From positions 1 to 33,983 of the forward strand of contig CAVBUH010000051.1 in assembly GCA_963598415.1 (NCBI GenBank): DNA of 33,983 bases, read 5' to 3'. Of the stretch, positions 24,301 through 31,077 are shown piece after piece (position 1 is the stretch's first letter; every line of letters starts with the position of its first letter). Source of the DNA: Colimorpha_A sp900556615. GTDB taxonomy: Bacteria > Bacillota > Clostridia > Oscillospirales > CAG-272. The position numbers and the translations under genes were made by a program. The notes below the pieces were generated by a model. The model was not told the origin of the DNA. It worked only from the letters and a program-made list of their open reading frames with translations, and searched no databases.

Positions 24301-25666
24301 CAGCGGGGCAGATGTAACATATTTTTCCGATTCCGCGCTTTCCGTTAAGATTTCCGAAATAAAAGCTTATCCGTTTACTTCCGAAAGTGCGGAGATATAT
24401 ATCAAAGTTACCGCCGAAAACGGTGAAACGGCGGTATATACCATGAATATTATCCGTGCGGCTGAAAAAGCAGCATTGCCGACAGTAGATTTTATCTTTA
24501 CCGATGAGGAGTTATATGCAGGTGACGCTGCCTCTGAGCTTGCTCTTTCCGCAGTGGCTCCCGACGGCGGAAAAATTACAATAGAGTGGTATATGACATA
24601 CGAGGGAGGAGATCCAGAAAAAATCGGAGACGGAGCTTCGGTTCTGCCGCTTTGCGGAAAAGCGGGAATTTATCGTGTTTATGCGGTAGTTAAAAACACC
24701 AACAACAAATGCCGGATTCCGATCGCAACCGTTACAACCGACAGCGTAACGATCACCGTAATAAGAAGAACGGCGTCGATAGCAGTTGAATGCGCCGGCT
24801 ATATATACAACGGGCGCACTCCCTCTCCGGTTGCCGTGGGATATACCGGAGACGGTACAATCTCTTTCCGGTATTTTTCCGATGCAGATTGCACGGAGGA
24901 GATTTCCTCTCCTTCCGACGCCGGAAGCTATTATGTAAAAGCATTTGCCTCAAAAACAGATATGTACGCGGAGGCGCAGAGCGCGGCGGTCAGCTTTACC
25001 ATTGCAAAAGCGGAAAATACGGATGAGATCAGTATGACCGTTGTACAACCGACACTCCGCGACGATAACGGGTATATAACCGTAAATAGCACGGGAGTGG
25101 AATACCGTCGATCCGGAACCGAGAACTGGCTTGCGGCCGGAAGCGAGCCGCTTACCTTCACGGGAGGAAGCGTAGTGGAGCTTCGATACGGGGAAACGGC
25201 AAACTTCAAGGCGGGCGCTTCCGTTTATGTTAACATAAATGAGTTTTCCGGTGCTTCCGATATTATTCCAAACGGATCGTCAGGTATGTTTACCGACGAT
25301 GGTCATCTGTTTATTGCGGGAGATAAAAATACTGCCGGCAGTATTCTTGCGGGACTTGAAAAAAGCGGAGGCGTAAATATATATTCCGCTTCTGGAGAAC
25401 TCTTGAACGGAAGCGGCGGTTATGTAGGTACCGGGGCGGTCATTAAGGTTGAGGACGATGAGGGCGTGTATAAGTCTTTGATAATTATTGTTCTCGGAGA
25501 TATGGACGGCGATGGACTTGTTACTATGTCCGATGCGGAAACAATTCTGTACCTATCAAATGGAATGAAGCTTTCCGAGAGCATATATGATTTGCCGGCA
25601 GGCGATCTTGACCAGGACGGAAAGCTTACCTCTGCCGATGCTTATCTTGCTTATATGAGAATATAA
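21332..25666 (+). CDS. secreted M23 endopeptidase with multiple beta domains and a dockerin
   Basis: A 1444-residue exported protein with a long basic signal peptide, cleaved near VRA-DYG (residue 47). An M23 (LytM-type) metallopeptidase follows at about 50-200, with zinc ligands H76, D83 and H171 and partner histidines H139 (VYGHL) and H169 (VHLHF). Then come an SH3-like domain (about 230-300), an Ig-like region, a second SH3-like domain (about 527-590), an InlB/Listeria-Bacteroides repeat (about 600-665, ending YTFLGWSRD), Ig-like domains (about 670-850), Fn3 (about 865-945), a cadherin-like sandwich (about 950-1040) and an MBG-like domain. The last 60 residues are a type I dockerin with two calcium loops, DMDGDGLVTMSD and DLDQDGKLTSAD. 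It should cut peptidoglycan while docked to a cohesin. AAGGAG precedes the ATG. Domain borders are estimates. Confidence 0.88.
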   Translation: MKKIKLFLRVNRFAKRTSMQISKRIFAAAVSVAMLLTLTPCVCVRADYGYELPWLWPVPGSYKINCLDYYYNGGIHNAGQCMDIGANGYTGDERLDIVSATSGTVLYIQSKYDETTNRGSGWGNYVIVRSGNINIVYGHLKSVSCTYGEIKAGDIIGKMGNTGNSTGVHLHFQAYPTEEGSNSTAIPVFERYRTNPLYYEQFQFMKGLQTESVRYGEWISTYYKTLSGSYYKYSGGLYMGLDVTPVLAVVSVVNTSGAPVRSIPLSDNSYITDTISHGKKASISGYYYDAYGELWLTLSDGSGWLKASDVGFYDYAFSSSAEKAIVPEGEYGSFRELPFGGTIESANIIDSYTATIQSGKTVVASCTYKAGTTTASLDTIPDRMGIEMLEDGSYTFVLSVTETATYPGSDTVLHTEELLSSEFTINEAISDKIPPILEKIEISSLTCDEIKVYCIASDNQLMSKVTVSVSGEDGTVIDTYDCIDVDGRYEIVIKTADIGGSGSYTLTATAYDAFRNTDFRERTVFVPKDGLSETWKATSALKIRDGAGLSYTHIGAVKSGESFTVTEVRTADGYIWGKHASGWSPLGPTSGSLYSVYVSGHLYEISFDLNGGNGTVPETIEKRYGNDVTVPDAVPERDGYTFLGWSRDSGAKTPEYKVGETYAENASAALFAVWEDSVLPVIDSVSVSETKWTNESVTLTVSASDNTGTVYFSFDGGTTWQAGDKLEIKENTAIPAGHIAVKDTAGNITYWQNEVKVENIDLTPPVLSDASADISVSGTSVAFTFRGIKEEQSGIALYEIIYSTDRNMTSPAVAVIENGKPITLENGVYYWRLRVTDTAGNSGEREFDRFRVGEAERLSAPNAIKVVSTSSASTVLSWEAADYADSYKISISLSDTFENEIIESAFGTECTVSGLDAGKTYYYRVCSVSDDGIYLTSDWSAAESFVTLSNDNSIYGFVSLPDAEIDPVSKKISYTAPYSSSSVDLTATVHSGADVTYFSDSALSVKISEIKAYPFTSESAEIYIKVTAENGETAVYTMNIIRAAEKAALPTVDFIFTDEELYAGDAASELALSAVAPDGGKITIEWYMTYEGGDPEKIGDGASVLPLCGKAGIYRVYAVVKNTNNKCRIPIATVTTDSVTITVIRRTASIAVECAGYIYNGRTPSPVAVGYTGDGTISFRYFSDADCTEEISSPSDAGSYYVKAFASKTDMYAEAQSAAVSFTIAKAENTDEISMTVVQPTLRDDNGYITVNSTGVEYRRSGTENWLAAGSEPLTFTGGSVVELRYGETANFKAGASVYVNINEFSGASDIIPNGSSGMFTDDGHLFIAGDKNTAGSILAGLEKSGGVNIYSASGELLNGSGGYVGTGAVIKVEDDEGVYKSLIIIVLGDMDGDGLVTMSDAETILYLSNGMKLSESIYDLPAGDLDQDGKLTSADAYLAYMRI

Positions 25667-25679
25667 ATCAGGAAAAATG

Positions 25680-25712
25680 CCCTCGCCTCCGAATTCGGCG
25701 GCGGGGGTTATT
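25680..25712 (+). terminator. possible terminator after the M23-dockerin gene
   Basis: CCCTCGCC (25680-25687) pairs with GGCGGGGG (25700-25707), one U-G pair. A U-C mismatch follows, then CCG / CGG closes an AATT loop. The following TTATTC is only moderately T-rich, so efficiency is uncertain. It starts 14 bp after the stop codon. Confidence 0.45.
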
Positions 25713-25793
25713 CGGTAATCATCGAGGGTATAAGCTCTGCCGACTTACCGTCGGAACGCGCGACGTCAGGGCAGAAAAGTGATGAATTGGAAC

Positions 25794-25970
25794 TTAAGGC
25801 TATACCACACAATGATTTTCGTACAGATGTGCCGCCAGATTTTTTGTCAGCCAATACAAATTGAGGAGGCAAGAGTGATTCCTATGCCGACGAAATTTGT
25901 AAAGTATAACGGAAAAGAGGCAAGCAAATACGCAAGGCTTAGCTGTGCACCCGGCGATGTTATTCTCTAA
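25794..25970 (-). repeat. family A repeat copy 10 (type 1, diverged)
   Basis: Inverted copy. It begins TTAAGGCTATACCACACAATGATT and ends CCGGCGATGTTATTCTCTAA, so the right terminus is the most decayed of the full-length copies. The core is well kept (GAGGAGGCAAGAGTGATTC, GACGAAATTTGTAAAGTATAACGG). It lies between the M23-dockerin gene and the HAD gene. Confidence 0.78.
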
Positions 25971-26001
25971 ATGAAAATGCTATAGCAGCAAATGGGAACG
26001 G

Positions 26002-26090
26002 TTGAATAGGATAAAGCGTTAGGTAAAATAAATCTATTTTTCAAAAGGCGGATATGTTTCCGTAAACGAATAACGGATGATAACGGAAAC
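26002..26090 (+). promoter_or_regulatory. possible promoter and dyad upstream of the HAD gene
   Basis: TTGAAT (26002-26007), 16 bp, TAAAAT (26024-26029) is a moderate promoter. Downstream, GTTTCCGT (26056-26063) and ACGGAAAC (26083-26090) are inverted repeats, and ATAACGGA occurs twice in tandem between and within them. This could be an operator or an RNA hairpin in the leader. Confidence 0.35.
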
Positions 26091-26163
26091 TCGTTCTATC
26101 ACCTTGTGTCTGTGGAGAAACCGTACCATGCTGTGTTGAACGAAAGATATCTTGGGAGAAGAT

Positions 26164-26913
26164 ATGATGACAATAAACAAAAATGCAAAATATCTTATGT
26201 TTTTCGATCTGGACGGCACCCTGTTATTCGACGGAACAATAGATAATGCAGTAAAAAAAGCGCTTAACGCGGCAAAAAACGCGGGGCATAGAATTATTTT
26301 AAATACGGGACGTTCGAGGGCATTTCTTCCTGAAGCTGCTCTTGGGATCGATTGGGACGGCTTAATCTGCGGAACGTCTTATACCGAATACCGAGGGAAG
26401 GTTATTATGAATGACTGCGTTCCATCGGAGCTCCTTTTGATTGCGGCGAAATATTGCGATGAAAACCGGCTGCCCGTAAGATTTGAGGGAGTCAGACAGG
26501 TACTCACCATGATAGACGGGGATCCTTTCAAAAATATTACAGGAGACTATCGTAAAGTACTTCCTTTCACCGATGATATTTCAAAGGTTACTGTCTGTTG
26601 TCCGATAAATGACGGTGCCGCCGAATATTTTGCCCGATATTTTGATTTGGTAAGACTTCCCACTTATACGGAGCTTTTGCAGAAAGGGAAGACGAAGGCT
26701 TCCGGAATGAAGCTTATTGCTGAGATCGAAGGAGTTTCTCGCGGTCAGATTGTTGCTTTCGGTGACAGTCTTAACGACAGAGGTATGCTTGAATACGCAG
26801 GGATTCGTGTTGTTATGAAAAATGCGCCTGCAGAGCTTGATCTGCTTGCCGATATCAGAACCTCCGAGGACATTACCGGAGTTTCCGAGATTATGAACAG
26901 ATACTTTATATGA
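26164..26913 (+). CDS. Cof-type HAD family phosphatase
   Basis: A 249-residue cytoplasmic HAD-superfamily hydrolase of the Cof/YidA type, which dephosphorylates sugar phosphates, flavins or similar metabolites. Motif I is FFDLDGT with nucleophile D15 and acid D17. The motif II threonine is in LNTGRSR, motif III lysine lies in the KGKTKASG segment, and motif IV is GDSLND near the C-terminus. GGGAG stands five bases before the ATG at 26164. It is followed 25 bp later by the GH25 gene on the same strand, so the two are likely co-transcribed. The actual substrate is not predictable. Confidence 0.88.
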   Translation: MMTINKNAKYLMFFDLDGTLLFDGTIDNAVKKALNAAKNAGHRIILNTGRSRAFLPEAALGIDWDGLICGTSYTEYRGKVIMNDCVPSELLLIAAKYCDENRLPVRFEGVRQVLTMIDGDPFKNITGDYRKVLPFTDDISKVTVCCPINDGAAEYFARYFDLVRLPTYTELLQKGKTKASGMKLIAEIEGVSRGQIVAFGDSLNDRGMLEYAGIRVVMKNAPAELDLLADIRTSEDITGVSEIMNRYFI

Positions 26914-26938
26914 AGCTATTCAGGTGAGAGGAAATAAA

Positions 26939-27703
26939 ATGCGTATTAGGCATACGAAAATTATAATACCCGTTATTATAAGTCTATTATTGATTGCAAG
27001 CTTTGTGATATTTTTGTTTTACGACGGAATTTTCCACTTCAATAATCCGTCAAAGACCGATTATCCTATCAGAGGAGTGGATGTTTCGTCATATCAGGGA
27101 GATATCGATTGGCAGGTGCTTTCCTCCGAGGGAATATCTTTTGCTTTTATCAAAGCAACAGAGGGAAGTGCTATGGTCGATAACAAATTTGCATACAATT
27201 ATTCTGAGGCTCGGAAAACGAAGCTTAAGATCGGGGCGTATCATTTTTTTAGTTTTGACAGTTCTGCCGAGACACAAGCCGATAACTTTATTGCAGCAGT
27301 TGAAAGATTTGACGGTATGCTCCCTCCGGTAATTGACCTTGAGCTTTACGGGGAGTATATGGATACTCCGCCGGACAAAGATCATGTAAATGAACAACTT
27401 AACATTATGATTTCCCGTCTTGAGGCGCATTACGGTCTGAAACCGATACTGTATGTTACCGAAAAAACCTATGACATGTATGTTGCCGGAGGATATGAGA
27501 ATATCGATATTTGGTTTAGAAATGTTTTCTCTTCTCCGAAGCTTTCCGACGGAAGAGAATGGACATTTTGGCAGTTTTCAAATCGGCACCGCCTGAGCGG
27601 GTATGACGGTATAGAAAAATATATTGACATGAATGTATTTTGCGGAACAGCAGAGGAATTTGCCGACTACACTGAAAACGGGAGGGAGAGTATTCTTTCC
27701 TGA
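26939..27703 (+). CDS. GH25 lysozyme, membrane-anchored
   Basis: A 254-residue protein with a basic N-terminus and one membrane segment (about residues 8-28, uncleaved or signal-anchor), followed by a GH25 N-acetylmuramidase domain. Active-site landmarks are D48 in RGVDVSSYQG, FIKATEG (70-76), GAYHFF (99-104) and the catalytic DxE pair D133/E135 in PPVIDLELYGE. It should hydrolyse the MurNAc-GlcNAc backbone of peptidoglycan outside the membrane. AGAGGAAA precedes the ATG at 26939. The length is that of a single-domain GH25 protein without extra wall-binding repeats. It pairs with the HAD gene. Confidence 0.92.
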   Translation: MRIRHTKIIIPVIISLLLIASFVIFLFYDGIFHFNNPSKTDYPIRGVDVSSYQGDIDWQVLSSEGISFAFIKATEGSAMVDNKFAYNYSEARKTKLKIGAYHFFSFDSSAETQADNFIAAVERFDGMLPPVIDLELYGEYMDTPPDKDHVNEQLNIMISRLEAHYGLKPILYVTEKTYDMYVAGGYENIDIWFRNVFSSPKLSDGREWTFWQFSNRHRLSGYDGIEKYIDMNVFCGTAEEFADYTENGRESILS

Positions 27704-27763
27704 AAAAATTTGCCGGTAATATAGGTGCTCGGTTATGTAAATAAAGATTCTACTGACTCCTGA

Positions 27764-27799
27764 GAAGAATAAGGAAAGCGGAAAGCTCCTTTCTTCTTT
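27764..27799 (+). terminator. weak terminator-like hairpin after the GH25 gene
   Basis: GAAGAA (27764-27769) with a two-base bulge and AGGA pairs with TCCT and TTCTTC (27787-27796). The loop is about 11 nt and three Ts follow. It is AT-rich and short, so only a candidate. Confidence 0.35.
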
Positions 27800-27827
27800 G
27801 TGTGTGAGGATAGAAATTCAATTTCAC

Positions 27828-28001
27828 TTAAGGTAATACCGTACAATGATTGTTGTGTATCTGCGCCGCCGGATTTTTCTTCAGACAATACCAATTGAGG
27901 AGGCAAGAGAACTCCTCTGCCGACGAAATTTGTCAAGTATGACGAGAGGCAAGCATATGCGCAATAAAGGCGTTAGCTGTGCACCCGGCGTATTGCCTTA
28001 A
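27828..28001 (-). repeat. family A repeat copy 11 (type 1 arms)
   Basis: Inverted copy: TTAAGGTAATACCGTACAATGATTG at the left, CACCCGGCGTATTGCCTTAA at the right. The core has a small deletion (GGCAAGAGAACTCCTCTGCC). Its right end is joined to family C through TATTGCCTTAAGGAAT, the same junction string seen between family A copy 8 and family D. Confidence 0.8.
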
Positions 28002-28161
28002 GGAATATCTCTAAAACCTCGCTGCCTCAATCAGGCTTGATCTGTTTACCGTCTTCGTCACAAAAATTCTTGTCAGATATGTACTCTGTCAAGGATTTTT
28101 TGTTTTGACTGGCGAAAAAATCTCTTTGCCCTCTGTGAATATTGATTTATTAGAGGTACCC
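28001..28161 (+). repeat. family C repeat (full copy)
   Basis: Left end AGGAATATCTCTAAAACCTCGCTG, right end TTATTAGAGGTACCC. Internal blocks ATCAGGCTTGATCTGTTT and CGTCACAAAAATTCTTG are followed by TCAAGGATTTTTTG, which can fold back on the latter. It directly follows family A copy 11. From 28162 to 28283 nothing is recognised. Confidence 0.72.
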
Positions 28162-28283
28162 TATAAAAAATGTTGAAAATGCTTTCCCGGTTCTTTCAGG
28201 AGCCAACTTGAATTTCCATGTATCAAACATAAGCTTCATTCGCTGCAAGATGTGATCTCCTATTAAAAAATAAAAAAACATGC

Positions 28284-28312
28284 TTGACAAATGGCATAAT
28301 GTATGATATACT
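28284..28312 (+). promoter_or_regulatory. promoter of the carbohydrate locus
   Basis: TTGACA at 28284-28289 and TATACT at 28307-28312 with a 17-bp spacer. The operator palindrome starts six bases after the -10 box. Confidence 0.8.
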
Positions 28313-28318
28313 CATCCT

Positions 28319-28332
28319 TGTAAACGTTTACA
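28319..28332. promoter_or_regulatory. perfect LacI/CcpA-type operator
   Basis: TGTAAACGTTTACA is a perfect 14-bp palindrome and fits the cre consensus TGWAANCGNTNWCA at all positions. It covers the expected transcription start, the same geometry as the operator at 13710-13731. It predicts repression of the solute-binding protein and hydrolase genes until the right sugar is present, or catabolite repression by CcpA. Confidence 0.8.
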
Positions 28333-28352
28333 TTAATACAAAAGCAATAAAC

Positions 28353-28372
28353 AAGAGGTGATGTCCGTTTTG
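28353..28372 (+). promoter_or_regulatory. RBS that suggests a TTG start
   Basis: AAGAGGTGAT (28353-28362) resembles the full anti-16S complement AAGGAGGTGAT with one base missing. It overlaps the in-frame GTG 28358 and ATG 28361, so these cannot use it. TTG at 28370 lies seven bases after it and gives a standard lipoprotein start LKKIFAAVF. Confidence 0.6.
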
Positions 28373-29854
28373 AAAAAAATATTTGCTGCGGTATTTGCTA
28401 TGCTGACTCTTCTGTCAGCGGTTTCATGCGCCGATAAAAGGGAATCAACGGTAGGAAGCAGCGATACGACAGGTAAACCGGCTGTATCGTCAGATGCTGT
28501 AACGAGCGGCGAAACTACGCTTTCCGCTCCGGAATTTCCTGATGACTTAACAGGGGACGGATGTGATATCGTAATTTTTGATCAGGGATTCTGGCACTAT
28601 ACTCCGCTTGACGTAATTGATGTGGGAGTCGTGGAGATGAATAATGAAGGTCTTAACGATGCTGCGTATAATCGTGACAGACTGACAGAGGAAAAGTTTG
28701 ACGTCAGGATCGTTCGCCGCACAGAACCGGAGTGCTATGATTCCTATAATAATCTTCAAGTGCTTGTCGACAGCGGAGACTGTGATATTGACTTGTGTCT
28801 GTTAAGAACGGCTATTCTTACTCAGGCTATTACAAATAACATTCTTACCGATCTTGACAGTGGATCGCTTACTTATTTCAATCCCGATAACCCATGGTGG
28901 AACAGCAATTCCTATGAGTCGCTTTCTGTTAACGGGACTCATTATGGAGTCTGCGGTGATTTTACCATTACCGACGATCTTTCTGTTTGGGCGCTTTACT
29001 TTAATAAGACGATGCTTTCCGATCTCGGTCTTGAAAACCCATATGACCTTGTGCGGGAGGGTGACTGGACCTATGATAAGCTTTTTACAATGGGACAGGC
29101 TGCCTCCGCTGATATTGATGGCGTTTCGGGTATGACATATGAGGATCGATGGGGCGTTACTTATATAAGAGATACGGTTTCCGGTATGATCAATTCGGTT
29201 GGCGTTGAAATCGGTCAGAAGGATGAAGACGATATTCCTTATATGACCTTCTATACCGATGAAAATGTCAGAAAAGTTCAGTGGATTTATGAAAAGCTTT
29301 ATAATCTCGATCAGTGCTATAATATTCATGCCCGCGGAGGCGATGAAGTAAAAATATTTACCGACGGTCGCGCATTGTTTACTTTCGGAGCTATCTACTA
29401 TGCACCTCAGATGAGGAGTACAAATACCGATTTCGGAATCCTTCCGTATCCGAAATTTGATGAAAATCAGAAAAACTATATTTCGTCTACTTCTCCTCTT
29501 TCACTTACGATTCTCTGTACACCGAAAAATAACAAAAATAATGCAGCGCTTACGGGAGCTTTTATGGAGTATTATTCATATCTCGGCTCCGAAAAAATTG
29601 TTCCCGAATTTTACGATAAACTTCTTACCTGGAAAGTTGCGCGCGACGACGAGTCGAGAGAGATGTTTAACTATATTTTCGATGATACCCATACGATTTA
29701 CGATATCGGAAATATCTTTAATTTCGGAGATTTTTCCTTTTGGTTGGTTGACATGACGCTTTACAGCGATATCAATATTTCCTCACTTTGGGCTAAGTAT
29801 GAAACGAAAACCCAAGAAGCCATAAAGGCTATGCTTGAGGCTATAGATTCATAA
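28370..29854 (+). CDS. extracellular solute-binding lipoprotein (sugar ABC transporter type)
   Basis: About 494 residues from the TTG start. The N-terminus is a lipoprotein signal ending LLSAVSC with C20 as lipid anchor, followed by a Ser/Thr-rich linker. The mature part (about 55-490) has the two-lobe pattern of family 1 solute-binding proteins: an early strand CDIVIFDQGFW, NRDRLTEEKF, a central NPWWN and GDFTITDD, and late EFYDKLLTWKVARDDESREMF. Such proteins deliver oligosaccharides to an ABC permease, but no permease gene is in the window. It is the first gene of the unit behind the promoter and operator and is followed 18 bp later by the beta-helix-like protein. The ligand is inferred to be a fructose-containing or related glycan from the neighbouring hydrolases. 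Confidence 0.82.
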   Translation: MKKIFAAVFAMLTLLSAVSCADKRESTVGSSDTTGKPAVSSDAVTSGETTLSAPEFPDDLTGDGCDIVIFDQGFWHYTPLDVIDVGVVEMNNEGLNDAAYNRDRLTEEKFDVRIVRRTEPECYDSYNNLQVLVDSGDCDIDLCLLRTAILTQAITNNILTDLDSGSLTYFNPDNPWWNSNSYESLSVNGTHYGVCGDFTITDDLSVWALYFNKTMLSDLGLENPYDLVREGDWTYDKLFTMGQAASADIDGVSGMTYEDRWGVTYIRDTVSGMINSVGVEIGQKDEDDIPYMTFYTDENVRKVQWIYEKLYNLDQCYNIHARGGDEVKIFTDGRALFTFGAIYYAPQMRSTNTDFGILPYPKFDENQKNYISSTSPLSLTILCTPKNNKNNAALTGAFMEYYSYLGSEKIVPEFYDKLLTWKVARDDESREMFNYIFDDTHTIYDIGNIFNFGDFSFWLVDMTLYSDINISSLWAKYETKTQEAIKAMLEAIDS

Positions 29855-29872
29855 AAAGAAAGGATTGCTATC

Positions 29873-30931
29873 ATGAAAAAAGTACGTAAAATTACAGTTA
29901 TCATTTTTGCGTTTATGATGACACTTGCCATGCTTATTCCGGTAAACGCTGCGGGAAACAAAACAATTTATATTGCCGATTCCGGAGACGATTCTGCCGA
30001 TGGATCGGAGACAACCCCGGTCCAAACGCTTGACGCTGCCTATAAGCTTCTCGGCAAAGACGGAGGAACAATATGTGCGGCAGGGGCTGTTACCATATCG
30101 GGAGAAGCCGGGCGCTCTCTTTGCGAAGCGGCTGATAGCTATGGTCCGGTCACGCTTACGGCGAAGAAAGACGCAGTGGTTACTGTTACCGGCGCGGGTT
30201 TGTGGCTTCCGACGGATACGGTGATCGAGAATATCAAATTTCATTTTACCTATAAGGATTTTAACTCTTATTTTGTCGCTAACTGCAATAAGTTGGTGAT
30301 CGGAAAGGGTGTTGAAATAACCAAATCCGACGATGCTTACGGCTGGCCCATCATATACGGAAGCGGTTTCTATTCCTTCAAATATGTAAAAGCAGGTATG
30401 AAATCCGATGTTACGGTTAAGAGTGGAATCTTTGAAGAGGTTTACGGAGGCGGAGGAGCGAATGGTTGGGGCGATCATATCGATGATGTCCCTGGTACGT
30501 CAACAGTCCGTATCCTCGGAGGTACCGTAAACACCCTTTACGGCGGCGGTAACGGTACAGTTGGCGGAACCGATCCTGTCGTATCCTACGGAGATATTTT
30601 CCTTGAGGTTTCCGGAGGTACTGTCAATCATATAGTCGGAAACGGAAAAAGCGCGAATGCCCCGGTCAAGGGAAATATCAGTGTGAAAGTAACCGGAGGC
30701 TCGGTAACAGACATTAAGGTGCTTTCATTCAATGATGACGGTGAAACCGCAGTGGACGGAACAACGACCGTAGCGGGATATGAGAAGTATATAGGTCTTG
30801 CTTCCGGCTTTGATAAGACCGAAACACTTACTCCTTCCGCCGATACAGGAGACGGAGCTCTTGCAGTATTGTTTGTATCTGTAACCGTACTTGCTGCCGG
30901 CATCGCAGTGAAAAGAAAAATTCGTGTCTGA
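29873..30931 (+). CDS. secreted beta-helix-like surface protein with C-terminal anchor
   Basis: A 352-residue exported protein I cannot assign to a named family. The signal peptide ends near VNA-AG (residue 26). TIYIADSGDDSADGSETTPVQTL resembles the opening of bacterial parallel beta-helix (pectate-lyase-like) proteins. The centre has recurring glycine-rich turns: LGGTVNTLYGGGNG, VSGGTVNHIVGNG and VTGGSVTDIK, spaced about 30-40 residues. The C-terminus has SADTGD, a hydrophobic stretch (AVLFVSVTVLAAGIAV) and KRKIRV, the layout of a sortase-type wall-sorting signal, though the motif is not LPxTG. AAAGGA precedes the ATG. Its place between a sugar-binding protein and hydrolases suggests glycan binding or cleavage (inference). 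Confidence 0.7.
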   Translation: MKKVRKITVIIFAFMMTLAMLIPVNAAGNKTIYIADSGDDSADGSETTPVQTLDAAYKLLGKDGGTICAAGAVTISGEAGRSLCEAADSYGPVTLTAKKDAVVTVTGAGLWLPTDTVIENIKFHFTYKDFNSYFVANCNKLVIGKGVEITKSDDAYGWPIIYGSGFYSFKYVKAGMKSDVTVKSGIFEEVYGGGGANGWGDHIDDVPGTSTVRILGGTVNTLYGGGNGTVGGTDPVVSYGDIFLEVSGGTVNHIVGNGKSANAPVKGNISVKVTGGSVTDIKVLSFNDDGETAVDGTTTVAGYEKYIGLASGFDKTETLTPSADTGDGALAVLFVSVTVLAAGIAVKRKIRV

Positions 30932-30968
30932 GATATTTATGATCGCCGGCTGAAACCGGCAATGACAG

Positions 30969-31004
30969 AAAAGGGTTGCTCGCCGTAACGTGCAGCCCTT
31001 TTAC
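30969..31004 (+). terminator. hairpin between the beta-helix and hydrolase genes
   Basis: AAAAGGGTTGC (30969-30979) pairs with GCAGCCCTTTT (30992-31002), one G-U pair, 12-nt loop, ending in four Ts. It may fully or partly end transcription and so lower expression of the two downstream hydrolase genes. A smaller dyad GCCGG / CCGGC precedes it at about 30945. Confidence 0.6.
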
Positions 31005-31077
31005 AAATTATCTGACTGTCAGCTTTGAAGCCTTACGGCGAAGCATACGGCAGTGGAAAGGACACGGTTTATTGTTT

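Noticed and set aside
561..28001. CRISPR array
   Set aside because: The recurring sequences are 160-180 bp elements at irregular distances in both orientations, not short direct repeats with unique spacers.
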